Shown here: piece by piece, positions 26,623 to 34,506 of the stretch
How the letters are laid out: each line of letters opens with the position of its first letter
Numbering within the stretch: position 1 is the first letter of the stretch
NCBI GenBank assembly: GCA_005778405.1
Contig: SXOA01000035.1
Coordinates: forward strand, 22,721 to 86,720
DNA: 64,000 nucleotides
Origin: Planctomycetaceae bacterium
Lineage (GTDB): Bacteria > Planctomycetota > Planctomycetia > Pirellulales > Pirellulaceae
Direction: 5' to 3'
Notes under the pieces: model-generated
The model's input: the letters and a program-made list of their open reading frames with translations, nothing else
What the model was told of the DNA's origin: nothing
Database searches by the model: none
Made by a program: the position numbers and the translations under genes

Positions 26623-26919
26623 CTATCCCCCGGCCAGCGCTCCGACAATCAAAAACGGCTCCGCTCCGGTGGCCACCCCTTCGGGGAGAAGAACCTCCGA
26701 CGGTTCATTAGAGAAATCCTGCTCGCAAGCAAAGAACCGCAGGAAGGGGCGGCGGTCGAGCGTGACATGGTCGCGGATGGTGCCACGGAGCATGGGAAAG
26801 CGGGCCTCGAGTGCATCGAGAATGGCCCGCACGGTAACCGGACCTTCCACCTCCAGCTGGACCTCGCCCTGGACACGGGCGAGGGTACGGAGATGGAAGG
26901 GTATAACGACTCGAACCAT
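26623..26919 (-). CDS. MoaD/ThiS-family ubiquitin-like protein
   Basis: The 98-residue product (start ATG at 26919) reads as a beta-grasp domain: [37 protein letters not shown], then a C-terminal VGALAGG. A C-terminal Gly-Gly is needed for adenylation in sulfur-carrier members, and it is present here. MoaD, ThiS and relatives carry sulfur for cofactor synthesis, but no moeB/thiF or moaE gene is near. It begins 28 bp after the stop of the BNR-propeller gene, so the two probably form an operon. A longer upstream frame overlaps that gene and is rejected. Confidence 0.8.
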   Translation of the reverse strand: MVRVVIPFHLRTLARVQGEVQLEVEGPVTVRAILDALEARFPMLRGTIRDHVTLDRRPFLRFFACEQDFSNEPSEVLLPEGVATGAEPFLIVGALAGG

Positions 26920-26947
26920 GGGGGGAGGCAAGTCCTTTTTACCCTGA

Positions 26948-28132
26948 TTACGCCAGCGTCTGCACTTCCACCGACAGCACCGGCGGCAAATCACGCACGA
27001 TAGACTGCCAGTTATCGCCCGAATCCGGCGAGCAATAGACTTGCCCACCCGTGGTGCCAAAATAAATGCCGCAGGAATCGAGTTTGTCGACAGCCATCGC
27101 GTCGCGGAGGATGTTGACGTAGCAATCGCTTTGCGGCAGTCCCTTGGTGAGGGCTTCCCACTCGTTCCCTCCGCTGCGGCTGCGGTAGACACGCAGTTTG
27201 CCTTCGGGAGGATAGTGTTCCGAGTCGCTCTTGATCGGGACGACGTAGACTGTGTCCGGTTCGTGGGCATGAACCTGAATTGGGAAACCGAAGTCGGTCG
27301 GCAGGTTGCCGCTCACCTCGTGCCACAGGTCGCCCCCATTGTCGCTCCGCATCACGTCCCAGTGGAGCTGCATGAAGAGCACATTCGGACGCTTGGGATT
27401 CATCGCCATGTTGTGGACGCAAAAGCCGATCTCGGCAGTGGGGTCCGGCATGTACTGCGACTTGAGTCCTTTGGTGATCACCTTCCACGACTTGCCTCCA
27501 TCGTCGGTGCGGAATGCCCCCGCGGCCGAGATGGCGATGTAGATCCGCTGGGGATTGGTCGGGTCGAGAAGGATGGTGTGGAGCCCCATGCCCCCCGCAC
27601 CGGGCCCCCACTTCTCTCCCTGGATGGCGCGCAGGCCGGCCTGTTCATGCCAAGACTGGCCTCCATCGGTCGTCTTGAAGAGAGCTGCGTCCTCGACCCC
27701 CGCATAAACCGTGTCCGAGTCGGTGAGCGACGGCTCCAGATGCCAGACCCGCTTGAACACCCACGGCTTCTGCGTGCCGTCGTAAAACTGGTGCGTGGTG
27801 AGGGGCTTGCCGGTCTCAGCTGACGTGTCATAGACGAATTTGTTGCTCTCACCCTTAGGCATGCCTTCGGGAGTAGTGGTCGGTTCGCCGGCGGGCGTAC
27901 CGGGCTGCTCCCACGTCTTGCCGCCGTCGCTGGACCGCTGAATGATCTGCCCGAACCAGCCGCTCGTCTGCGAGGCATAAATCCGGTTCGGATCGACCGG
28001 CGAGCCCTTGAGATGGTACATCTCCCAGCCACCAAAGAGTGGGCCGTCGACCTGCCATTTTTGGCGTTTGCCGTCAGCGGTGAGAATGAAAGCACCTTTT
28101 TTGGTGCCGACGAGGACACGGACTGAGGACAT
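26948..28132 (-). CDS. BNR/Asp-box beta-propeller protein (sialidase-like fold)
   Basis: The 394-residue protein contains repeated Asp-box motifs of the S-x-D-G-G-x-T/S-W form: [49 protein letters not shown] and [10 protein letters not shown], at intervals of roughly 60 residues. This is the sialidase/YVTN-like propeller fold. It has no signal peptide and no FRIP arginine motif, so sialidase activity is unlikely. It is co-transcribed with the MoaD/ThiS-like gene, a pairing I recall from other genomes but whose purpose is not established. Confidence 0.8.
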   Translation of the reverse strand: MSSVRVLVGTKKGAFILTADGKRQKWQVDGPLFGGWEMYHLKGSPVDPNRIYASQTSGWFGQIIQRSSDGGKTWEQPGTPAGEPTTTPEGMPKGESNKFVYDTSAETGKPLTTHQFYDGTQKPWVFKRVWHLEPSLTDSDTVYAGVEDAALFKTTDGGQSWHEQAGLRAIQGEKWGPGAGGMGLHTILLDPTNPQRIYIAISAAGAFRTDDGGKSWKVITKGLKSQYMPDPTAEIGFCVHNMAMNPKRPNVLFMQLHWDVMRSDNGGDLWHEVSGNLPTDFGFPIQVHAHEPDTVYVVPIKSDSEHYPPEGKLRVYRSRSGGNEWEALTKGLPQSDCYVNILRDAMAVDKLDSCGIYFGTTGGQVYCSPDSGDNWQSIVRDLPPVLSVEVQTLA

Positions 28133-28196
28133 GAGTTACTCCGTTGGATTCTCGTTGATGGGTTCTTGGATAAAGGTTTTTCCACAAAAGACTGGA

Positions 28197-29033
28197 CTAT
28201 TTAGCCGCAACTTCCAGCGGCGGCTTGCTGCGAGCGAGGTATCCGCCTGCGACAAAGATTTCAGAATCTCCCAGAACGACGTTGAATACCTGCGCGACCC
28301 GCTCCGCAGAGGCAACCTCCAGCACTCGAACGGGGCGGACATTAGTACCATCACGATGCAGGACCATATCCCCCGGCTGAAGTTCGCCCGCGGCTTTGAT
28401 CTTTCCGCCCGCCAGACAAAGGGGCTGAATCTTGGTAGTAAGCAGGCTTCCTGCCTCGGTGCGGATGTTCCAGAGGACGTTGGTCGTGACGAAGACCGAG
28501 GTCACTGTCGCGGACTGAGCTTCTCCACTGAGGCTCATGGTGGTAAGCACATCCCCCATTTCGATAGTCTCGATGAGCCGCCGGCCGTCCGGCGAATCCA
28601 CCAACGTTCCGCGCGGAAAACAACCTGGATGACAAGGCTCCATCAGGTGGTGGTCATATTGAATCTCATGGATCCTCGCTTCTGGGAAGGCACGCGATAA
28701 CCTCGCCCGGTCGGCTTCGGTTAGCGGTTGATAGTGCGTGCTATAGCCGATTTCTTGAATCGCTTCGTCCCCCAGCAAGCGGCGGAGGAACGACACTGAG
28801 GCTGGCGGAATCCGCGTTGTCCCCGGCGGAGCGTTGTTCACCCATTGCTTCATTGTGGTGATTTGCAGGCTGGCCTGGGGGCTGAATTCCTGAAGCAGGG
28901 ACTTCCGCTGCCGCACGACGCTCGATTCCCATCCCAACCAGCAGCATAGCACCGTGACGACAATGAACATCGTCCGCAGGCTGAAGGTCAGCCAGCGGCG
29001 CGGTGATTGCGGGCCTTTCGGTGCATCCTTCAT
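28197..29033 (-). CDS. Membrane-anchored Hint (intein-like) domain protein
   Basis: The 278-residue protein has one N-terminal transmembrane helix (about 16-37) in a common planctomycete context (RWLTFSLRTMFIVVTVL), a helical stalk (40-130) and a C-terminal Hint domain. The Hint N-terminus GCFPRGTLVDSPDGRRLIETIEMGD carries the nucleophile C138. The block that normally ends in a histidine reads TTKIQPLCL, and the C-terminal VLVHN-type end reads VAGGYLARSK, so the usual His and His-Asn catalytic residues are absent. It may be inactive or cut only at its N-terminal side. Stop codon of the next gene is 1 bp before its start. Confidence 0.8.
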   Translation of the reverse strand: MKDAPKGPQSPRRWLTFSLRTMFIVVTVLCCWLGWESSVVRQRKSLLQEFSPQASLQITTMKQWVNNAPPGTTRIPPASVSFLRRLLGDEAIQEIGYSTHYQPLTEADRARLSRAFPEARIHEIQYDHHLMEPCHPGCFPRGTLVDSPDGRRLIETIEMGDVLTTMSLSGEAQSATVTSVFVTTNVLWNIRTEAGSLLTTKIQPLCLAGGKIKAAGELQPGDMVLHRDGTNVRPVRVLEVASAERVAQVFNVVLGDSEIFVAGGYLARSKPPLEVAAK

Positions 29034-29034
29034 T

Positions 29035-29391
29035 TCAGGAATGTTCCACGAGCGTTTTGAACCCGCCCCACATCATCCGCTGGCAATCAAACGGCATGTC
29101 TTTAGGGGCTGAATGCATGCGAGGGTCCTTCATCACCTTGGCGTTCACCTGGTCGCGATGAGCCCGTGACTTGTAAACAATGAATGCAAAGACGACGGTC
29201 TCGCTCGGCTTTAGTTTGATGCCCTTCTTGAATGGCATCCCGTATTTCACATCCAGATCATCGCCAGCGCACTCAAAATATTCGAGCGCACCATGTTCCA
29301 TCCAGATTTTCCCCCCCAAGGCGGCCATCTTGGCGTAAGCCTTGAGGTTCTTCTTGGGAACCGGCACCACAAAACCATCGACGTACTTCAT
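29035..29391 (-). CDS. DUF1428 family protein
   Basis: This 118-residue cytoplasmic protein matches the DUF1428 pattern: MKYVDGFVVPVPKKNL, KIWMEHGALEYFECAGDDL, KLKPSETVVFAFIVYKSRAHRD, KDMPFDCQRMMWGGFKTLVE. The fold is a dimeric alpha+beta barrel of the ABM type; the biochemical role of the family is not established. Start at 29391 is chosen because the family N-terminus begins there; a much longer in-frame extension overlaps the SRPBCC gene. It lies between the Hint protein and the SRPBCC protein on the same strand. Confidence 0.85.
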   Translation of the reverse strand: MKYVDGFVVPVPKKNLKAYAKMAALGGKIWMEHGALEYFECAGDDLDVKYGMPFKKGIKLKPSETVVFAFIVYKSRAHRDQVNAKVMKDPRMHSAPKDMPFDCQRMMWGGFKTLVEHS

Positions 29392-29435
29392 AGATGACTC
29401 CCGAATAATGAGTTGGAATAAAGTGGTTTGAATTC

Positions 29436-29978
29436 CTATCCGTTCGCTTCGGCCAGCGTTTTCAGGCTGGCCAATCCCTTCTCGAAATCGCCGCCGATCA
29501 ACTTGTCCATGTTCATAAACAAGCCAAACGCCTTGCCCATGAAGTTGTTGTGGCCGGTCATCCCCCAGGTGACCAGGGTTTGATTTCCCTGGGGCTGGAA
29601 GGTGAATTCCGCGGTGTTGGTGCAGGTGAAAGGCTTGATGAATTCGAGCTTGATTCGGATCATGTCGCTTGGCCGACTCTCCTTGATGGTCATCCGTCCT
29701 TGACCGACCTCTTTGTTCCCATCCCAGGCGAATTTCGCTCCAGTCCCGGACGCTGGACCGTCGTAAGTCTCCTTCGAGGTCGGATCGAGTTTGGCCCAAG
29801 GGGACCAGTCGTTCCATTTGTGGAAATTGTTGACGTAGCCGAACACGACCTCGGGAGAGGCAACCATGGTCGCCTTTCGCTCGACGCGAAACTCCGACGG
29901 CTGAAATGCGACGACAAGGAGGAATAACACCACGATGGCAGCGATGGCCGACAGGACGATGAGAATGATTGGGAGCAT
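29436..29978 (-). CDS. SRPBCC-family protein with N-terminal membrane anchor
   Basis: The 180-residue protein has a hydrophobic N-terminus (about 3-26), then a START/Bet v1-like ligand-binding domain: FRVERKATMVASPEVVFGYVNNFHKWNDWSPW, GPASGTGAKFAWDGNKEVGQGRMTI, FTFQPQGNQTLVTWGMTGHNNFMGKAF. The family binds hydrophobic ligands or stress-response metabolites. It lies 45 bp upstream of the DUF1428 gene, a pairing common in environmental stress-type gene sets. The substrate is not predictable. Confidence 0.85.
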   Translation of the reverse strand: MLPIILIVLSAIAAIVVLFLLVVAFQPSEFRVERKATMVASPEVVFGYVNNFHKWNDWSPWAKLDPTSKETYDGPASGTGAKFAWDGNKEVGQGRMTIKESRPSDMIRIKLEFIKPFTCTNTAEFTFQPQGNQTLVTWGMTGHNNFMGKAFGLFMNMDKLIGGDFEKGLASLKTLAEANG

Positions 29979-30167
29979 TGTCCGATACTTGCGTGCTGCG
30001 ACTTGGGGAAACTGGCCAACTGAGGACCGACTGCGCTGATTCTAACTCTCCCTGGGATGCTTCGGAATCTCTCATGGCCCTCAATATTTTCCTTTGCACT
30101 CATCAACCGCTTTTGATATATTGCCAAGCGGTGTCGGAGATGCCGCAATACCTTGGAGCCTGCTGGA

Positions 30168-31541
30168 ATGCTCAATATTCTCGAACCTAGGGACCGTAGC
30201 GAAAGCCGTGGCCGCTTGTGCGACGGTGTTTCGCGGCGGAATTTCTTGAAAATCGGGGCGCTGGGGGCGGCGGGGCTTACCCTACCGCAACTCTTGCAGG
30301 CAGAGTCGGCGGCAGGCATCAAGAATTCGTGCAAGTCGGTGATACTGGTCTATCTCGTTGGCGGGCCACCGCATCAGGACTTGTTCGACCTCAAGCCGGA
30401 CGCCCCCGCGGAAATCGCCGGCCCCTGGAAGCCGATCAAAACCAATGTCAACGGCACTGAAATCTGCGAGCTGCTACCGCGGATGAGCCGGATGATGGAG
30501 AAGTTCACAATCATCCGCTCACTGTCGGATGCGCAAGGTGACCACGATGCCGTCCAGTGTTACACCGGCCGGACCCGAGCGGGCCGCATTCCCGGCGGGG
30601 GCTGGCCGCAGCTCGGCTCGGCTGTCGCGCGGTTGCAAGGGCCGGCCGTCGCCAGCACGCCGCCGTTTGTCAGCCTGTGCTATCCCACCACGCACGGACC
30701 CTACAACGAACCTGGCCCCGGCTACCTCGGAACTGCCTGGACCGGCTTTCGTCCGCTGGGGGATACCAAGAATGATATGGTGCTCAACGGAATCACGACG
30801 GATCGTCTCGCCAGCCGCCAGCAAGTTCTGGCAAGCATGGACCGCTTCCGCCGCGAAGTAGATTCGAGCGGCATGATGAAGGGGCTCGATGCCTTCACTT
30901 CGCAGGCGATGGGTGTGCTCACGTCGTCGAAGCTGGCCGAAGCTCTCGACCTCTCCCGCGAAGATGCGAAAACCCGCGAGCGATATGGCACCGGCGATAC
31001 GAAGGTATTTATCGACGAAAACGGCGCACCCCGCGTGCCGCAAAGCTTCCTAGCCGCCCGCCGCCTGATTGAAGCGGGGGCCCGCGTCGTGACTGTCAAT
31101 TACAGCAAGTGGGACTGGCATGGCGGCAGCTACAACACGATTTTCAATCGCGAGAAGGAAGACTTCCCCGTCTTCGACCAGGGGCTCACTGCGCTGATTG
31201 AAGACCTGCATGCTCGCGGGCTCGACAAGGACACCGCGGTCCTCGTTTGGGGCGAATTCGGCCGCACGCCCAAAATCTCCGCCCAGGTCGGTCGCGACCA
31301 TTGGCCGCAAGTCGCCTGTGCCCTTCTTGCCGGCGGCGGACTGAAGCACGGCCAGATCATCGGGAGCACCGACCGCATCGGCGGCGAACCCGCCAGTCGG
31401 CCGGTACGATTCCAGGAGGTTTTTGCCACTCTTTACCACCACCTCGGCATCGACGTCCGCAAGGCGACGATCAACGATCTGAACGGCCGGCCACAATATT
31501 TGGTGGATAACGGCGTGGAGCCGATGCGAGAGTTGGTGTAG
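30168..31541 (+). CDS. DUF1501 Tat-exported protein (sulfatase-like fold)
   Basis: I take Met at 30168 (MLNILEPRDR) as the start because the planctomycete DUF1501 N-terminus normally begins so. The 457-residue protein has a twin-arginine-type signal (VSRRNFLKIGALGAAGLTLPQLLQ), and the family motifs VILVYLVGGPPHQDLFDLKPDAP, SLSDAQGDHDAVQCYTGR, YSKWDWHGGSYNTIFNREKEDFPVFDQ and VWGEFGRTPKI-RDHWP. The fold is alkaline phosphatase/sulfatase-like, but the activity is not known. It opens a four-gene, same-strand set of exported proteins that ends at 40953. Confidence 0.9.
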   Translation: MLNILEPRDRSESRGRLCDGVSRRNFLKIGALGAAGLTLPQLLQAESAAGIKNSCKSVILVYLVGGPPHQDLFDLKPDAPAEIAGPWKPIKTNVNGTEICELLPRMSRMMEKFTIIRSLSDAQGDHDAVQCYTGRTRAGRIPGGGWPQLGSAVARLQGPAVASTPPFVSLCYPTTHGPYNEPGPGYLGTAWTGFRPLGDTKNDMVLNGITTDRLASRQQVLASMDRFRREVDSSGMMKGLDAFTSQAMGVLTSSKLAEALDLSREDAKTRERYGTGDTKVFIDENGAPRVPQSFLAARRLIEAGARVVTVNYSKWDWHGGSYNTIFNREKEDFPVFDQGLTALIEDLHARGLDKDTAVLVWGEFGRTPKISAQVGRDHWPQVACALLAGGGLKHGQIIGSTDRIGGEPASRPVRFQEVFATLYHHLGIDVRKATINDLNGRPQYLVDNGVEPMRELV

Positions 31542-31804
31542 GCCACCGGTTTTTATCCGCAGATCTCGTCGATGCTCGCAGTCTGAAGACAAAGTATCGG
31601 GTTTTGACATCTTGGCTTGTTTTAATCTGCGTGGATCCGCAAAACCTGCGGATTAAAAAGTTAGTGGCTCAAAAGCCGTCTGCTTTGCTTGCATTTTCTT
31701 TCCTGACCGGTGATAATCAGAATCGCTGGCGGCAACCTTTGCCCCCAGACCCGCCTACTACGGATGGTCCTTACTCCTTACCCCGCCTGAGGAAAGGAAA
31801 CACG

Positions 31805-34318
31805 ATGCGACGATCGCTCCCTGCCGTGGCTCTATTTGCAGCCGCACTCATCGCTCCCGCTTTATGGATTGCTTCGCTTTCCGCCGCTGACGCTCCCGCG
31901 AAACCCAAGGCTCCTGGCCTGGGCGACCCCGGCAAGCTCGTTTCGATCGCACTTGACAGCGGCCGGACGAAGGATGGGCTGCTGATGCTTTCGGGCCGAG
32001 ATGCCGTGCAGCAACTCGTCATTACCGGCAACTATGACAGCGGGCAGACTCGCGATTTAACCCGCAAATCGACTTACCAGGCCGAGCCGGCTGGAATCGT
32101 CAAAGTCGACGAAACGGGCCTCATCCTGCCCATTGCCGAAGGAAAAGCGGTCGTTAAGGCGGTCGCCGCCCCCGGAGTGGAAGCGGTGGTCAGCGTTCAG
32201 GTCGCGAACCTGGTTTCCGACCTTCCAATCAACTTCGCCAATCAAATCACTCCGCTCTTTACCAAGTATTCCTGCAATGGTGGCGGTTGCCATGGCAAGA
32301 GCGGCGGGCAAAACGGCTTTCGCCTGTCGCTGCTCGGTTTTGAGCCGAAGGAAGACTTTGAGTTTCTGGTGAAAGAAGGCAAGGGACGGCGATTGTTCCC
32401 CGGCGCACCGGATCAGAGCCTGCTGCTCCTCAAGGCTTCGGCCCGACTGCCTCATGGCGGCGGCCAGCGCATTGAGTACGACTCTCCCGCTTATCGGCTG
32501 ATGCGCCGCTGGGTGGAACAGGGAATGCCCTATGGAAAGGAGACGGATCCCAAGGTCACGCATGTGGAAGTTTTTCCGACCGAGCGCTTGATGGAGCGGG
32601 AAACAACTCAGCAAATCGTTGTCATTGCCCATTACAGCGACGGCTCGACGGAAGATGTCACCCGAACCACGACTTTCGACAGCAATGATACCGAGATGGC
32701 CGAAGTGAGCGTCACGGGCCTTGTCACTACCGGCCAACTGACCGGCTCGGTCGCCGTGATGGCCCGTTATCAGGGCAATGTCGGCGTCTATCGAGCCACA
32801 ATTCCCCTCGGCGTGAAGATTGAAGCTTTGCCAGTAGTCAAGAATTATGTCGATGAGCAGGTCTTCAAGAAACTGACTTCGCTGGGCCTGCCGTCTTCGC
32901 TTGTTTGTGATGATGCCACATTCCTCCGCCGCGTCACCGTCGATCTCGCCGGCCGGCTGCCTTCCCTCGACGAAGCCAGCGCCTTTCTCGCCGACCAAGA
33001 CGCGAATAAACGGGCCAAAGTCATCGACCGCTTGCTCGAAAGCACCGACTATGCCGATTACTTTGCTAACAAGTGGAACGCCATCCTCCGCAACAAACGG
33101 CGGCAAGATAACGACAAGCCATCGACCTTTGCATTCCACGAATGGATTCGCCAGAGCCTGCACGAGAACAAGCCTTACGACCAGTTTGTGCGCGAAATCG
33201 TGACCGCCAGTGGTGAACCGGGTAAGAATGCACCCGTCGCCTGGTATCGGGAAGTGAAGGACCAGTCGGCTCAGGTGGAAGATACGGCGCAGCTCTTCCT
33301 GGGATTGCGGATTCAATGTGCCCGCTGCCATCACCATCCGTTCGAACGCTGGAGCCAGCAGGACTACTACGGCTTCTCCGCGTTCTTCGCCCAGGTCGGG
33401 CGGAAAAAGGGGGCGATGCAGGGGGACGAGCGAATTTTCCACCGCCGAGGCGTCGCGTCAGCTCAGAATCCAAAGACCGGCCAGGGTGTGAAGCCGACCG
33501 GTCTCGGCGCGAAGCCGCTGGATATCGCCGCGGACAACGATCCCCGCGAGGAGTTGGCGAACTGGATGGGACAGAAGGACAACCCCTTCTTCTCCCGCTC
33601 GCTCGTCAATCGCTATTGGAAGCACTTCTTCGGTCGCGGGCTCGTTGATCCGGAGGACGACATGCGAGTGACCAACCCCGCATCCAATCCCGAATTGCTG
33701 GCAGCGCTCGCCAAAGACTTTACCGATCACAATTTCGATCTGAAAAACCTTTGTCGTACGATTTGCAATTCCTCGGTCTATCAGCTCACTGCCGAGCCCA
33801 ACCAGTGGAATCAGGACGACAAACAGAACTTCTCCCGCTATTATCCCAAGCGGCTAAATGCCGAAGTGCTGCTGGATGCGATTGACCAGGTGACCGGCAC
33901 ACAGACGTCATTTGGACCGATTCCTGCGGGCACCCGAGCCGTGCAACTGCCGGACAACGGCTTTAACTCCTACTTTCTGACGGTCTTTGGTCGGCCGGAA
34001 GCCTCGAGCGCTTGCGAATGCGAGCGGTCCAGCGAAGCCAACCTTGCCCAGAGCTTGCATTTGCTCAACTCCGGCGAAATCCAGGGCAAGCTGACGGCCG
34101 GTAACGGAAAGGCAGCAGCGCTGGCCAACGACAAGGCCCGCCCCAGCGACGTGAAGATCCGGGAGCTCTACTTGCTTGCCTTTGCCCGCCAGCCAACGCC
34201 GGACGAACTGGGCATCGCCTTGGCACACATTGAAAAGAACAAGGACGCCCCGCAGCGGGCCTACGAAGACATCGTTTGGGCACTGATTAATACGAAGGAG
34301 TTTTTGTTCAACCATTAA
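31805..34318 (+). CDS. Ig-like / DUF1549 / DUF1553 exported cytochrome-like protein
   Basis: The ATG at 31805 starts an 837-residue protein with a signal peptide (about 1-30). A bacterial Ig-like type 2 region follows (VQQLVITGNYDSGQTRDLTRKS), then a haem-binding segment with CNGGGCHGKSGG near 157, spaced C-x4-C-H instead of C-x2-C-H. A second Ig-like region (VVIAHYSDGSTEDVTR), DUF1549 (about 360-560; CARCHHHPFERW near 503) and DUF1553 (about 590-830; RNWKHFFGRG-type RYWKHFFGRGLVDPED) complete it. The order is typical of planctomycete PSD-type proteins. The final residues CECERSSEANLAQSLHLLNSGEIQ are the family tail. Paired with the DUF1501 protein upstream. Confidence 0.9.
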   Translation: MRRSLPAVALFAAALIAPALWIASLSAADAPAKPKAPGLGDPGKLVSIALDSGRTKDGLLMLSGRDAVQQLVITGNYDSGQTRDLTRKSTYQAEPAGIVKVDETGLILPIAEGKAVVKAVAAPGVEAVVSVQVANLVSDLPINFANQITPLFTKYSCNGGGCHGKSGGQNGFRLSLLGFEPKEDFEFLVKEGKGRRLFPGAPDQSLLLLKASARLPHGGGQRIEYDSPAYRLMRRWVEQGMPYGKETDPKVTHVEVFPTERLMERETTQQIVVIAHYSDGSTEDVTRTTTFDSNDTEMAEVSVTGLVTTGQLTGSVAVMARYQGNVGVYRATIPLGVKIEALPVVKNYVDEQVFKKLTSLGLPSSLVCDDATFLRRVTVDLAGRLPSLDEASAFLADQDANKRAKVIDRLLESTDYADYFANKWNAILRNKRRQDNDKPSTFAFHEWIRQSLHENKPYDQFVREIVTASGEPGKNAPVAWYREVKDQSAQVEDTAQLFLGLRIQCARCHHHPFERWSQQDYYGFSAFFAQVGRKKGAMQGDERIFHRRGVASAQNPKTGQGVKPTGLGAKPLDIAADNDPREELANWMGQKDNPFFSRSLVNRYWKHFFGRGLVDPEDDMRVTNPASNPELLAALAKDFTDHNFDLKNLCRTICNSSVYQLTAEPNQWNQDDKQNFSRYYPKRLNAEVLLDAIDQVTGTQTSFGPIPAGTRAVQLPDNGFNSYFLTVFGRPEASSACECERSSEANLAQSLHLLNSGEIQGKLTAGNGKAAALANDKARPSDVKIRELYLLAFARQPTPDELGIALAHIEKNKDAPQRAYEDIVWALINTKEFLFNH

Positions 34319-34351
34319 TAGTAACCCGCACACTCCGTGTGCAGGTTACTA
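34319..34351. repeat. Hairpin downstream of the DUF1549/DUF1553 gene
   Basis: TAGTAACCCGCACAC pairs with GTGTGCAGGTTACTA round a 3-nt loop TCC with one mismatch. It starts one base after the stop codon. No T-run follows, so it may be a transcript-stabilising hairpin or a member of a dispersed repeat rather than a classical terminator. Confidence 0.6.
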
Positions 34352-34506
34352 ATGCAAACCGCTTGCTTCCCTGGCCGAAGGGAAGCAAACTGGAAATATT
34401 AAATCCCGCCTAACCGGCTCCCACCTGACAGGTCATGTTCACGGCAAACCGTGGGCATGTTCCCCGAGCTTCACCCTCCCAACCAGACCCCTTTGGAGGC
34501 GATTCC

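Noticed and set aside
29035..30099. 354-codon frame containing the DUF1428 gene
   Set aside because: The upstream 236 codons cover the SRPBCC gene in another frame; DUF1428 begins at 29391.
32057..33442. 461-codon open frame antisense to the Ig/DUF1549/DUF1553 gene
   Set aside because: Overlaps conserved domains on the plus strand and has no recognisable fold.
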